Source of the DNA: Pseudocoprococcus catus
GTDB lineage: Bacteria; Bacillota; Clostridia; Lachnospirales; Lachnospiraceae
Direction: 5' to 3'
DNA length: 64,000 nt
NCBI RefSeq assembly: GCF_902381825.1
Contig: NZ_LR698973.1
Location: 1,919,584-1,983,583, forward strand
Shown here: one piece after another, positions 26,159 to 35,146 of the stretch
How the letters are laid out: each line of letters begins with the position of its first letter
Numbering within the stretch: position 1 is the first letter of the stretch
Translations under genes and position numbers: made by a program
The notes under the pieces: model-generated
Database searches by the model: none
What the model was told of the DNA's origin: nothing
The model's input: the letters and a program-made list of their open reading frames with translations, nothing else

Positions 26159-28788
26159 GTAAAGTGATTTTGATCGACGGGCACAGCATTTTGAACAGAG
26201 CCTATTATGGCATTCCACTGTTGTCGAATGCAGAAGGGCTGCATACCAATGCAGTTTACGGCTTTTTGAATATTATGTTTAAGATACTTGATGAAGAGAA
26301 AGCAGATTATCTTGCGGTTGCTTTCGATGTTCATGCGCCGACATTCCGCCATGAGATGTTTGAGGCTTATAAGGGGACAAGAAAGCCGATGCCTGAGGAA
26401 TTGCGGGAGCAGGTTCCGGTGATCAAGGAAGTTCTGCATGCTATGCAGATACCGACCCTTGAACACGCCGGTTATGAGGCGGATGATATTCTCGGTACAC
26501 TTGGGAAAGCTTATGAGGCGGCGGGATATGCTGTGTCCATTATATCCGGTGACAGGGATCTGCTTCAGCTGGCAACGGACAAGATCAAGATCCGCATTCC
26601 GAAGACGAAGATGTCAGGTACAGAGATCGAAGATTATTATGCAGCAGATGTCTTTGAAAAATATCAGGTCACACCGACAGAATTTATTGACATGAAAGCA
26701 CTGATGGGCGATACATCGGATAATATTCCGGGTGTTCCCGGCATTGGTGAGAAGACGGCATCGAAGATCATCAGTACGTGGCACAGTATTGAAGAGGCTC
26801 ATGCACATGCAGCGGAATTGAAACCGAAGAAGGCTTCAGAGAATTTGGTCACTTACTATGAACAGGCGCAGTTCAGCAAGGTTCTGGCAACCATTAAGAC
26901 AGATTGTGTGCTGGATTTCAAACTGGAAGATGCAGCCATCGGGCAGATGATGAACGATGCATCCTATGCCCTTTTGAAGCGGTTGGAACTGAAGAATATT
27001 CTGAAGCGTTTTGACAGTGTGGCAGAAACAACGGTGAATTATCAGACAGTAAAGGTGCTGGATGATTTTGCAGCGGCTGTTTCCTGGCTGGAGGGAATTG
27101 GTGAGACAGATCAACTGGGACTGTATTATTTCTCAGAAGATGATTTTGAGGGTCTGGCTGCCTGCAAAGCAGACAATGTGCCTGTTTATATTCCGGCGGA
27201 AGGGATGATGACAGCAGCAGTCCTTCGTGAGATGGCGGCAGCGGCGGCGAAGAGAGCCGGTGTTTGCTGCATGATCGATGTGAAACCGCAGTTGTACTGG
27301 TTGGAGCTTTCGGAAGAGGACGGCATTTTTGATGCGGCCATCGCGGCATATTTGATCAATCCGTTAAAGGACAGCTATACCTATGACGGTATTGCACAGG
27401 ATTTCCTTGGCATGACAGTGCCTTCAAGAGCGGATTGGCTGAAGAAGATGACGTTGACAGAAGCATCGGAAAAAGAAAAAGAGAGTTTTGGACATTATCT
27501 TGCGTATTCGGCGATGATCCCTGTACAGGCGTATAGTACTTTAAAGAAGCGGCTTGAGGAGACCGGCATGGACCGGCTCTTTGATGAGATTGAAATGCCG
27601 TTGGTATATGCCTTATATGATATGGAGAAGGCAGGTATTGCTGTTGAGAAGGACGCCCTTGCAGAATACGGCAGCCGACTGACAGGCAGGATTGATGAAC
27701 TGGAGAAGAATATTTATGAGCTTGCGGGAGAATCTTTCAATATCAACTCACCTAAGCAGCTGGGCATAATTTTATTTGAGAAGTTGGGATTGCCTTTTGC
27801 GAAGAAGACGAAGACGGGTTATTCTACGTCTGCCGATATTCTTGAAAAGCTGCGTACTTATGATCCAATCGTGGGGCAGATTCTTGAATACCGCCAGCTG
27901 ACGAAATTGAAATCCACTTATGCAGATGGGCTGGCCGGTTATATCCGGCCGGATGACCAGAGAATCCACGGCAAGTTTAATCAGACCATTACAGCGACGG
28001 GACGTATCAGCAGTACGGAACCGAATCTTCAGAATATTCCGGTGCGTATGGAGCTTGGAAGGCTGATCCGCAAGGTTTTTGTACCTAAGGAAGACTGTAT
28101 CTTTGTCAATGCGGATTATTCACAGATTGAGCTGCGTGTCCTTGCCCATATGGCCGGGGATGAACATCTGATCCAGGCCTACAAAGAGGCCCAGGATATC
28201 CATCGGATGACGGCTTCCCAGGTGTTCCACACACCTTTCGATGAAGTGACGCCGGCTCAGAGAAGCAATGCCAAGGCGGTTAATTTCGGTATTGTGTACG
28301 GCATCAGTTCCTTCGGCCTCAGCCAGGATCTGAGTATCACCAAGAAGGAAGCAGAGAATTATATCCAGCAGTATTTCCGGACCTATCCGGGCATTAAGGC
28401 GTTTCTTGACCGTTCTGTGGAAGATGCAAAGGAGAAGGGATACGCCGTGACATTATTCGGCAGACGCCGTCCGGTTCCGGAACTGCTTTCAAGTAATTTT
28501 ATGCAGCGGTCTTTTGGTGAGCGTATTGCCATGAATTCACCGATTCAGGGAACGGCAGCGGATATCATCAAGATTGCTATGGTCAGAGTGAATAGACGCT
28601 TGAAACGGCAGCATATGAAGTCCAGGCTGATCCTGCAGATCCATGATGAATTGCTGATTGAGGCCGTTTTGGATGAAGTAGATGCAGTGAAGGCGATTTT
28701 GAAGGAAGAAATGGAACATGCAGCGACATTGGCGGTGCCGTTGGAGATTGATATGCATACCGGTCATAACTGGTATGAGTTAAAATAA
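26155..28788 (+). CDS. polA: DNA polymerase I
   Basis: An 877-residue polymerase for Okazaki-fragment processing and repair. The N-terminal 5' nuclease domain (LIDGHSILNRAYYG, GYEADDILGT, LMGDTSDNIPGVPGIGEKTA) is intact. The middle 3'-5' exonuclease-like domain lacks the expected Asp-x-Glu site, as in many Firmicutes. The polymerase domain has motif A DYSQIELRVLAH, the O-helix RSNAKAVNFGIVYG and motif C QIHDELL. Coupled to the anti-sigma-like gene by ATGA; coaE follows after 29 bases, the usual polA-coaE order. Confidence 0.96.
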   Translation: MSKVILIDGHSILNRAYYGIPLLSNAEGLHTNAVYGFLNIMFKILDEEKADYLAVAFDVHAPTFRHEMFEAYKGTRKPMPEELREQVPVIKEVLHAMQIPTLEHAGYEADDILGTLGKAYEAAGYAVSIISGDRDLLQLATDKIKIRIPKTKMSGTEIEDYYAADVFEKYQVTPTEFIDMKALMGDTSDNIPGVPGIGEKTASKIISTWHSIEEAHAHAAELKPKKASENLVTYYEQAQFSKVLATIKTDCVLDFKLEDAAIGQMMNDASYALLKRLELKNILKRFDSVAETTVNYQTVKVLDDFAAAVSWLEGIGETDQLGLYYFSEDDFEGLAACKADNVPVYIPAEGMMTAAVLREMAAAAAKRAGVCCMIDVKPQLYWLELSEEDGIFDAAIAAYLINPLKDSYTYDGIAQDFLGMTVPSRADWLKKMTLTEASEKEKESFGHYLAYSAMIPVQAYSTLKKRLEETGMDRLFDEIEMPLVYALYDMEKAGIAVEKDALAEYGSRLTGRIDELEKNIYELAGESFNINSPKQLGIILFEKLGLPFAKKTKTGYSTSADILEKLRTYDPIVGQILEYRQLTKLKSTYADGLAGYIRPDDQRIHGKFNQTITATGRISSTEPNLQNIPVRMELGRLIRKVFVPKEDCIFVNADYSQIELRVLAHMAGDEHLIQAYKEAQDIHRMTASQVFHTPFDEVTPAQRSNAKAVNFGIVYGISSFGLSQDLSITKKEAENYIQQYFRTYPGIKAFLDRSVEDAKEKGYAVTLFGRRRPVPELLSSNFMQRSFGERIAMNSPIQGTAADIIKIAMVRVNRRLKRQHMKSRLILQIHDELLIEAVLDEVDAVKAILKEEMEHAATLAVPLEIDMHTGHNWYELK

Positions 28789-28817
28789 ATCCGGGACGTA
28801 GAAAAGGGGATGTACAA

Positions 28818-29411
28818 ATGAAGGTGTATGGCATTACAGGCGGTGCCGGTACAGGTAAATCCGAAGTGATCAAAATGCTTCAGGAGAATTTCGGAGGATG
28901 TGTGATTATGTCTGACGAAGTGGCAAGAGAACTGATGCAGAAGGGCAATATCAGCTATCAGCTGATCGTGGAATATTTTGGCAGAGATATTTTGATGGAT
29001 GACGGCGAAATCGACAGAAAGAAGCTGGCCGATCATGTTTTTAACAACAAAGAAGCCCTGGAGAAGTTGAACAGTATGACGCATCCGTATGTAAAGGATG
29101 AGATACGAAAGTTGATCGCAGAGGCAGAGGCTTCCGGTGAGTGTCGTTTTGTGGCGTTGGAATCTGCCATTCTTCTTGAATGCGGATATGAAGATATCTG
29201 TGATGAATTCTGGTATGTGTATACGAAACCGGAGATCCGCAGACAGCGCATGAAGGAGACAAGGAATTACTCAGATGAGAAGGTTGATTCGGTGATGAGA
29301 AACCAGCAGCCGGATGAGGTCTTTTTTGAGCAATGTTCTTTTGTGATTAAAAATAACACAACATTGTCGGATGTGTATGCTCAGTTGAAAGAGAAGCTGG
29401 CTCAACAATAA
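28818..29411 (+). CDS. coaE: Dephospho-CoA kinase
   Basis: A 197-residue P-loop kinase that makes CoA from dephospho-CoA. Visible are the Walker A GGAGTGKSEV near residue 8, SDEVAREL, the DRKKLADHVF and LNSMTHPYV blocks and VYTKPEIRRQRMKET, all typical of CoaE. Cotranscribed with polA. A weak GC hairpin (29435-29451, GGCTGCC/GGCAGCC) follows the stop and may terminate the unit. Confidence 0.92.
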   Translation: MKVYGITGGAGTGKSEVIKMLQENFGGCVIMSDEVARELMQKGNISYQLIVEYFGRDILMDDGEIDRKKLADHVFNNKEALEKLNSMTHPYVKDEIRKLIAEAEASGECRFVALESAILLECGYEDICDEFWYVYTKPEIRRQRMKETRNYSDEKVDSVMRNQQPDEVFFEQCSFVIKNNTTLSDVYAQLKEKLAQQ

Positions 29412-29495
29412 ATGCACGAATGATGAAATGTTTTGGCTGCCTTTGGCAGCCGTTTGTGTACTTTGATGAATTGCTGTACTAATATAAAATAAATG

Positions 29496-29524
29496 TTGCG
29501 TTTAAAATGTCGATGGATTATAAT
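29496..29524 (+). promoter_or_regulatory. Promoter of the MBL-fold hydrolase gene
   Basis: TTGCGT at 29496-29501, 17-nt spacer, TATAAT at 29519-29524. Confidence 0.55.
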
Positions 29525-29596
29525 TTAGTATAAAAGTTCTGCGCACAGATGCGTTTAACTTGAAAGTTATTATTTTACGATGAGAGGATGAGATGC

Positions 29597-30391
29597 ATGC
29601 AATTTTCAACAATTGCCAGCGGCAGCAGCGGCAACTGTCTGTATGCAGCAAATGATGATACACATATTTTGATCGATGCAGGTATCAGTAAGAAGAGAAT
29701 TGAGCAAGGACTTAAGAGTTTCGGCACAGAAGGTACTGATATTGATGCACTTCTTGTTACCCATGAACATATGGATCATATCCAGGGAATCGGTGTCTGG
29801 TCAAGAAAGTATCATGTGCCGATTTATGGGACAAGAGGAACATTGGAAGAAATATGGCGGACGAAGTCACTTGGCAAGGTGGATGAATCCCTTTTTCATG
29901 TGATCCGGCCGGGAGAGACTTTCCAGATTAACGATATGACCATCCATCCTTTTTCTATTCCCCATGATGCAAGGGATCCTGTCAGCTATCAGATTGAAAC
30001 GGCAGATGCAAGAATTGGAACAGTGACGGACCTGGGTTATTTTGATGAGGCGATCATCGATGAGCTTAAGGATTGTGATCTGCTCTATGTGGAAGCTAAT
30101 TATGATCTGCATATGCTTGAAGTGGGACCATATCCCTATCAGTTGAAGCGCAGAATCGCCGGGAATTATGGCCATCTTTGCAATGAGATGTCCGGTCAGC
30201 TGGTCGGCAGACTCCTGAATGAGAGACTGCAGCAGGTGATCCTTGGACACTTGAGCAAGGAGAACAATTTTCCTGAGCTTGCGCTCAGAGCCGTTCAGAA
30301 TGAATTGGAAAGAGATTTTTCAGTGACAAAAGAAGCGCTGCATATCAGCGTTGCCCCAAGAGATGAGGCAAGGGCTCTTATCACATTATAA
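29597..30391 (+). CDS. MBL-fold metallohydrolase, YycJ/WalJ type
   Basis: A 264-residue metallo-beta-lactamase fold protein. FSTIASGSSGNCLY at the N-terminus and the metal motif THEHMDH (HxHxDH) identify the YycJ/WalJ subgroup, thought to be a 5' exonuclease acting in DNA repair or replication-linked processes in Firmicutes. In many species it follows the walRK two-component genes; here it does not. Start chosen at 29597, where GAGAGG is 9 bases upstream; the in-frame ATG at 29588 directly abuts that site. Confidence 0.85.
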   Translation: MQFSTIASGSSGNCLYAANDDTHILIDAGISKKRIEQGLKSFGTEGTDIDALLVTHEHMDHIQGIGVWSRKYHVPIYGTRGTLEEIWRTKSLGKVDESLFHVIRPGETFQINDMTIHPFSIPHDARDPVSYQIETADARIGTVTDLGYFDEAIIDELKDCDLLYVEANYDLHMLEVGPYPYQLKRRIAGNYGHLCNEMSGQLVGRLLNERLQQVILGHLSKENNFPELALRAVQNELERDFSVTKEALHISVAPRDEARALITL

Positions 30392-30408
30392 AACGGAGGT
30401 ATTGAATC

Positions 30409-30681
30409 ATGAACAGGACAATTATTACAGTTATCGGCAAGGACAGAGTAGGTATTATTGCAACCGTATGTACATATCTTGCGGAGCATAAGATCAACAT
30501 TCTTGATATTGATCAGTCCATTATCCAGGGCTATTTTCATATGATGATGATCGTAGATGCTAATGGTGCAGATAAGGAATTTGCCTCATTGGTGAAGGAT
30601 CTTGATAAGATTGGTGAAGATCTTGGTGTTCAGATCAAAATGCAGCACGAAGAGATTTTTGACATCATGCATAGAATTTAA
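30409..30681 (+). CDS. ACT-domain protein, UPF0237 family
   Basis: A 90-residue stand-alone ACT domain (RTIITVIGKDRVGIIATVCT, DIDQSIIQGYFHMMMIVD) of the UPF0237 family. Such domains bind amino acids and act as sensors; its target is unknown. It sits just before a UPF0210 gene with a 18-base gap, an association seen widely in Firmicutes and Archaea, implying a shared pathway. Shine-Dalgarno GGAGG is 9 bases upstream. Confidence 0.9.
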   Translation: MNRTIITVIGKDRVGIIATVCTYLAEHKINILDIDQSIIQGYFHMMMIVDANGADKEFASLVKDLDKIGEDLGVQIKMQHEEIFDIMHRI

Positions 30682-30699
30682 CAAAGGCGGGTAAGATAA

Positions 30700-32064
30700 A
30701 TGATCAATGTATTTGAAGTTCGGGAAACGAACAAGATGATTGAGGAGTCCAATCTGGACGTCCGTACAATTACAATGGGTATCAGTCTTCTTGACTGCTG
30801 TGATAATAATGTAGATGTTGTTTGTGAGAAGATATATCGTAAGATCACTGAGAAGGCAGCGAATCTTGTGAAGGTCGGTGAGCAGATTGAGCTGGATTAT
30901 GGTATTCCGATTGTCAATAAGCGAATTTCCGTAACGCCGATTGCACTGGTTGGCGGCAGCTGCTGCAAGACACCGGAAGATTATGTGAAGATTGCCAAGA
31001 CCCTTGACAGAGCAGCTCATACAGTAGGCATCAACTTTCTCGGCGGTTATTCAGCCCTTGTTTCAAAGGGCATGACACCTGCGGACAAGCTGTTGATTGA
31101 ATCTATCCCTCAGGCATTGGCAGAGACAGAACTCGTCTGCAGTTCTGTGAATGTGGGTTCCACCAAGACTGGTATAGATATGGATGCTGTCAAGATGCTG
31201 GGCGAGACCGTGAAGAAGACAGCAGAGCTGACAAAGGACAATGATTCTCTTGGTTGTGCGAAGCTTGTTATTTTCTGTAATGCACCGGATGATAATCCAT
31301 TTATGGCAGGCGCATTCCATGGTGTGACAGAGGGAGATGTTGTCATCAACGTGGGTGTCAGTGGCCCTGGTGTTGTTAAACGTGCTATTGAAGAAGTCAA
31401 AGGTCAGGATTTCGGTGTGCTCTGTGAGACAATCAAGAAGACAGCTTTTAAGGTGACTCGTGTTGGGCAGCTGGTTGCCCAGGAAGCTTCCAGACGTCTG
31501 AACGTGCCGTTTGGCATTATTGACCTTTCCCTTGCTCCGACACCGGCTGTCGGTGACAGCGTTGCTGAGATTCTTCAGGAAATGGGTCTTGAGCGCGTGG
31601 GTGCACCGGGTACAACAGCGGCCCTTGCCCTTTTGAATGATCAGGTGAAGAAGGGCGGTATCATGGCTTCTTCTTATGTCGGCGGTCTGTCCGGTGCTTT
31701 TATTCCTGTATCTGAGGATCAGGGTATGATTGATTCTGTACTTGAAGGTGCACTGACCATGGAGAAACTGGAAGCGATGACATGTGTATGCTCTGTTGGT
31801 CTGGATATGATCGCTATTCCGGGAGATACAAAGGCAACCACTATTTCCGGTATGATCGCAGATGAAATGGCGATCGGTATGATCAACCAGAAGACAACTG
31901 CGGTCCGACTGATTCCGGTACATGGCATGAAAGTCGGCGATACAGCTGAATTTGGCGGATTGCTTGGTTATGCACCGATTATGAAAGTGAATGAATTTGA
32001 CTGTTCGGATTTCATTAACCGCGGCGGCAGAATTCCGGCGCCAATTCACAGTTTTAAAAATTAA
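30700..32064 (+). CDS. UPF0210 / PFL-family protein
   Basis: A 454-residue conserved protein of the UPF0210 (DUF711) family, structurally related to pyruvate-formate-lyase folds but without the glycyl-radical motif. Conserved blocks include [44 protein letters not shown] and [16 protein letters not shown]. The biochemical activity is not established. It is paired with the upstream ACT protein, probably its regulator. Confidence 0.9.
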   Translation: MINVFEVRETNKMIEESNLDVRTITMGISLLDCCDNNVDVVCEKIYRKITEKAANLVKVGEQIELDYGIPIVNKRISVTPIALVGGSCCKTPEDYVKIAKTLDRAAHTVGINFLGGYSALVSKGMTPADKLLIESIPQALAETELVCSSVNVGSTKTGIDMDAVKMLGETVKKTAELTKDNDSLGCAKLVIFCNAPDDNPFMAGAFHGVTEGDVVINVGVSGPGVVKRAIEEVKGQDFGVLCETIKKTAFKVTRVGQLVAQEASRRLNVPFGIIDLSLAPTPAVGDSVAEILQEMGLERVGAPGTTAALALLNDQVKKGGIMASSYVGGLSGAFIPVSEDQGMIDSVLEGALTMEKLEAMTCVCSVGLDMIAIPGDTKATTISGMIADEMAIGMINQKTTAVRLIPVHGMKVGDTAEFGGLLGYAPIMKVNEFDCSDFINRGGRIPAPIHSFKN

Positions 32065-32084
32065 TTTTATTTTAGGAGATAGAA

Positions 32085-33545
32085 ATGGGAGTTTTAGAAG
32101 GTTTAAAACCGGAACGCGTTTTTTATTATTTTGAGGAGATCTGCAAGATCCCACATGGCTCTTACAATGTAGCAGCCATCAGCGATTACTGTGTTTCTGT
32201 GGCACAGTCTCTGAATCTTGAGGTCCGTCAGGATGAAGAATACAATGTCGTAATCAGAAAGCCGGCTTCAGAAGGCTATGGCGAAGCGCCGGTTCTGATG
32301 CTCCAGGGACATCTGGATATGGTATGTGTCAAAGATGCAGGTGTGGATTTTGATTTTGAGAAGGATGGACTGAACCTGGTGGTTGAAGACGGATATGTCC
32401 ATGCAAAGGGAACAACCCTCGGCGGAGATGACGGCATTGCCGTTGCCATGGGATTGGCAATTCTTGAGGATAATACGATTGAACATCCGGAACTGGAAGT
32501 GGTCTTTACAACTGAAGAAGAAGTGGGCATGGAAGGTGCCATTGCACTGGATACAGCCGATCTGAAGGCAAAATACCTTCTGAATCTTGATTCAGAGGAT
32601 GAAGGGCATTTCCTTGCAGGCTGTGCCGGCGGTGTGAAAGCTACATCGGTTCTTCCGATGAGCTGTGCTTCCGCCGAGGGAACGGCAATGACACTGCATG
32701 TCCATGGCCTTGTGGGTGGACATTCCGGCTCAGAGATTGATAAAGGCCGTGCCAATGCGAACATTTTGCTTGGCAGACTGTTGTTTGAACTGCATGAAGC
32801 ACTGCCATTTTGTATTATTTCTGTGGATGGCGGAGACAAGGACAATGCGATTCCTGTAGATAGTAAGGCTGAGATCGTGGTATCTGATGAAGACATCGAT
32901 GAGATCCAGTCTCTGGCAGCTGCTTTTCAGGAGAAAGTGCGCAGTGAGTTCCATGTGTGTGATCCGGTGATTGCCATTGATGCGGATGTACGTGCGGAGG
33001 GAGGCTATGAAGTCTTCTCTATGGCATTGACTGAGAAGGTAATTTTTATGCTGATGCAGGTGCCAAACGGCATCCAGACGATGAGCGCAGATTTGCCGGG
33101 CCTTGTTGAAAGTTCATTAAATCTCGGAGTTCTTGAGACGACGGAAGAGGGAGTTGCCATGACATGGGCCATCAGAAGTTCTGTGAAGTCCCTGAAAGAA
33201 CTGATGAAAGATAAGCTGAGATATATGACAGAATTTCTGGGCGGCGAAATGACTTTCCGTGGCGAATATCCGGAATGGCCATTTAACCCTGATTCCAAAA
33301 TCTGTGCACTCTGCAAGAAGATTTATGAGGAACAGACAGGCGAAGAGGCATCTATTGAGATGATCCATGCCGGACTTGAATGTGGTTTGCTGTCCGAGAA
33401 GATGCCTTGGCTTGATATGGTCAGCATGGGCCCTGAAATGCACGATATTCATACATCGAGAGAACGCCTGGGTATTGCTTCTGTTGAGAGGACATACAAC
33501 CTGGTGCTGACTGTTCTCAAAGAATTCAAGAATTACTGCAATTAA
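32085..33545 (+). CDS. pepD: Aminoacyl-histidine dipeptidase (Xaa-His, M20 family)
   Basis: A 486-residue zinc dipeptidase that cleaves Xaa-His and similar dipeptides in the cytosol. Metal and catalytic residues appear in LQGHLDMVCVK (His, Asp), GGDDGIAVAMG, TTEEEVGMEGA (general base Glu) and NLDSEDEG; the lid domain has HVHGLVGGHSGSEIDKGRANAN. Full length for PepD. RBS AGGAGA upstream. It follows UPF0210 by 20 bases and is probably in the same operon. Confidence 0.93.
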   Translation: MGVLEGLKPERVFYYFEEICKIPHGSYNVAAISDYCVSVAQSLNLEVRQDEEYNVVIRKPASEGYGEAPVLMLQGHLDMVCVKDAGVDFDFEKDGLNLVVEDGYVHAKGTTLGGDDGIAVAMGLAILEDNTIEHPELEVVFTTEEEVGMEGAIALDTADLKAKYLLNLDSEDEGHFLAGCAGGVKATSVLPMSCASAEGTAMTLHVHGLVGGHSGSEIDKGRANANILLGRLLFELHEALPFCIISVDGGDKDNAIPVDSKAEIVVSDEDIDEIQSLAAAFQEKVRSEFHVCDPVIAIDADVRAEGGYEVFSMALTEKVIFMLMQVPNGIQTMSADLPGLVESSLNLGVLETTEEGVAMTWAIRSSVKSLKELMKDKLRYMTEFLGGEMTFRGEYPEWPFNPDSKICALCKKIYEEQTGEEASIEMIHAGLECGLLSEKMPWLDMVSMGPEMHDIHTSRERLGIASVERTYNLVLTVLKEFKNYCN

Positions 33546-33560
33546 GAGGCAATGACAAGA

Positions 33561-34235
33561 ATGGTACATGCGATTATATTTGATATGGATGGGGTGCTCA
33601 TTGACAGTCAGCCGATGCATTATCTAGGGGATCAGCAAACGCTGGCTGCTCATGGGGTGGATGTGCCGGTGGAAGCGATGACAGCCTATGCAGGCACAAC
33701 GAACCAGCTGAGATTTGAGTTGTTCAAAGAGCGATATCACCTCAGTGAGACAATCGACAGTCTGATCGCAGAGCGTGAGGCGATCATGATCCGCCTTGTC
33801 CGGGAAAGCGATGCCGGACCTACTGCGGGCTCAGTGGAATTGCTGAAGAGCATCAAGGCCGCCGGTTTAAAGACAGCAGTGGCATCCTCTTCCTCCTATC
33901 CGTTTATTCATGCAGTTTTGGAAAAGCTTGGCCTTGTCGCTTATTTTGATCTGATTTTTTCGGGTGAAGAAGTAAGAAACGGTAAGCCGGCACCGGACGT
34001 TTTTCTTGAGACATGTGAAAAACTGAAGGAGACGCCGGAGACCTGCGTAGTGATTGAAGATTCAGCCAATGGTGTGTTGGCAGCAGTACGGGCCGGAATG
34101 ACCTGCCTGGGCTATCAGAACCCTACATCCGGTGAACAGGATCTGTCAAAGGCGAATGCAGTGATTGATGATTTCAGAACAATTGATGCAGATTTTCTGA
34201 TCCATTTGTCTGAGAAGAACGATATAGTTCATTAA
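33561..34235 (+). CDS. HAD-superfamily hydrolase, beta-phosphoglucomutase-like
   Basis: A 224-residue HAD phosphatase. Motif I FDMDGVLIDSQ (nucleophile Asp), motif II SSSSY, motif III Lys in GKPAPDVF and motif IV IEDSANGV are intact, with a helical C1 cap between I and II, as in beta-phosphoglucomutases and sugar phosphatases. Substrate unknown. Two in-frame starts exist: 33552 lies 2 bases from AAGAGG and 33561 lies 11 bases from it; the second fits better. Last gene of the run, followed by a terminator. Confidence 0.85.
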   Translation: MVHAIIFDMDGVLIDSQPMHYLGDQQTLAAHGVDVPVEAMTAYAGTTNQLRFELFKERYHLSETIDSLIAEREAIMIRLVRESDAGPTAGSVELLKSIKAAGLKTAVASSSSYPFIHAVLEKLGLVAYFDLIFSGEEVRNGKPAPDVFLETCEKLKETPETCVVIEDSANGVLAAVRAGMTCLGYQNPTSGEQDLSKANAVIDDFRTIDADFLIHLSEKNDIVH

Positions 34236-34297
34236 TGGCAGCTGCAGGGGAAGGATGTTTGTAAAATATTGAAAAGTTGAATACAGGTATAAAGAAG

Positions 34298-34338
34298 GCT
34301 CCGTCTGCGTATCATGATACAAAAAGACGGAGCTTTTT
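34298..34338 (+). terminator. Terminator after the HAD gene, overlapping the next gene's ribosome site
   Basis: GCTCCGTCT (34298-34306) pairs with AGACGGAGC (34325-34333), followed by five T. The GGAG in its distal arm is placed 8 bases before the ATG at 34341 and would serve as that gene's Shine-Dalgarno. Confidence 0.8.
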
Positions 34339-34340
34339 AT

Positions 34341-34679
34341 ATGGACAATTACTTTGAAATGGAAGCAGCACAGAAAAGTAATTACAGACGACTCAGACAG
34401 TTGGATAAGAAACAGAAACATTCTATTGTCCGGGACAGTACTGAAAAAAGCAGCAGTTTTTCAACGCGGATGATCATTGTGCTGCTGATTTTGTCAGTGA
34501 CGATGTTTTTGAAGCAGACAGATGTATTAAGCGGAAACCGTGTGTATGCGTCAGCGATGGCTGAAATTCAAAGACAGACAGATGTGGAGCAATTAAAGGA
34601 GAAAATTGAGACAACCATTGTGACACCGGTGGTGAATCAACTGAATAGACGACATATTGGCGAAAATGCACATAATTAG
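34341..34679 (+). CDS. Small single-pass membrane protein of unknown function
   Basis: A 112-residue protein I do not recognise. A charged cytosolic N-terminus of about 42 residues (RRLRQLDKKQKHSIVRDS) precedes one hydrophobic segment (IIVLLILSVTMFL, about residues 44-57); the rest is extracytoplasmic and ends in a possibly helical stretch. The ATG at 34341 takes its ribosome site from the preceding terminator stem; the longer in-frame start at 34314 lies in the hairpin loop. Expression could therefore depend on readthrough or unfolding of that hairpin. Confidence 0.6.
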   Translation: MDNYFEMEAAQKSNYRRLRQLDKKQKHSIVRDSTEKSSSFSTRMIIVLLILSVTMFLKQTDVLSGNRVYASAMAEIQRQTDVEQLKEKIETTIVTPVVNQLNRRHIGENAHN

Positions 34680-34706
34680 TATGCTAAGTTTGGATAAAAT
34701 GCATGA

Positions 34707-34735
34707 TTGACAAAATGCTTCGCTAGACGTATAAT
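34707..34735 (+). promoter_or_regulatory. Perfect consensus sigma-A promoter of a candidate small RNA
   Basis: TTGACA at 34707-34712, exactly 17 bases, TATAAT at 34730-34735. No open reading frame starts within the next 100 bases and a terminator closes the unit. Confidence 0.85.
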
Positions 34736-34741
34736 TAGTGT

Positions 34742-34843
34742 ACAAACTATTAATATACGTAATTAATCTATATTTGTTACTATATTTTTTCTCCCTTTAA
34801 AACAAAAAGCAGTTGTCATTGTGCAGCTGCTTTTTGTTTTTTT
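34742..34843 (+). ncRNA. Candidate small RNA of about 100 nt
   Basis: Between a perfect promoter and a strong terminator lies a stretch without an open frame. The 5' part is AU-rich and likely single-stranded, with a pyrimidine run TTTTTTCTCCCTTT at about 34784-34797 that could pair with AGGGAG-type ribosome sites. The 3' part is the terminator stem. The layout (short, own promoter, unpaired C-rich patch, Rho-independent end) is that of a trans-acting small RNA. I do not recognise a known family. Confidence 0.6.
34799..34843 (+). terminator. Terminator of the candidate small RNA
   Basis: A 14-bp perfect stem (34799-34812 with 34827-34840), extended to 17 bp with one GU pair, then seven T. 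Confidence 0.93.
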
Positions 34844-34972
34844 GCAGTATGTCTTACGGCGCACCTATTTTTCAGAAGTGATACATGACAAAGTTACTGT
34901 TCGGCTAACTGATCGGGTAATTGCCCAAGATGCATTAGAAATAGCTGTCGAATACCTAAGGCCAGCTTCGAT

Positions 34973-35014
34973 AAATGGTTTGGACAAAATGGTTCATTCA
35001 AAATGGTTTGGACA
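34973..35014. repeat. Three tandem 14-nt repeats before the radical-SAM operon promoter
   Basis: Units 34973-34986 AAATGGTTTGGACA, 34987-35000 AAATGGTTCATTCA and 35001-35014 AAATGGTTTGGACA. The first and third are identical and all share AAATGGTT. They end 12 bases before a TTGACA -35 box. The preceding stretch (34844-34972) shows no gene I can support. Confidence 0.8.
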
Positions 35015-35025
35015 TTAAAGAAGTT

Positions 35026-35054
35026 TTGACAATGCCACGCTCATGTAGTAATAT
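35026..35054 (+). promoter_or_regulatory. Promoter of the radical-SAM operon
   Basis: TTGACA at 35026-35031, 17-nt spacer, TAATAT at 35049-35054. Strong -35, weak -10, consistent with activator help. Confidence 0.6.
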
Positions 35055-35146
35055 GGATTCAGGTTGTCGCTTCTTCGGAGTAAATGCTCTGGAGGATTTT
35101 AAGAACAACTGTATTTGTAAAAAGTAAACAAAAAAGGATAAAAAGC

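Noticed and set aside
34973..35014. CRISPR-like repeats
   Set aside because: The 14-nt units are contiguous, with no spacers, and there are no cas genes in the window.
34821..35018. 65-residue plus-strand open frame after the small RNA terminator
   Set aside because: It begins inside the terminator, lacks a ribosome site and shows no recognisable domain; its end runs into the 14-nt repeats.
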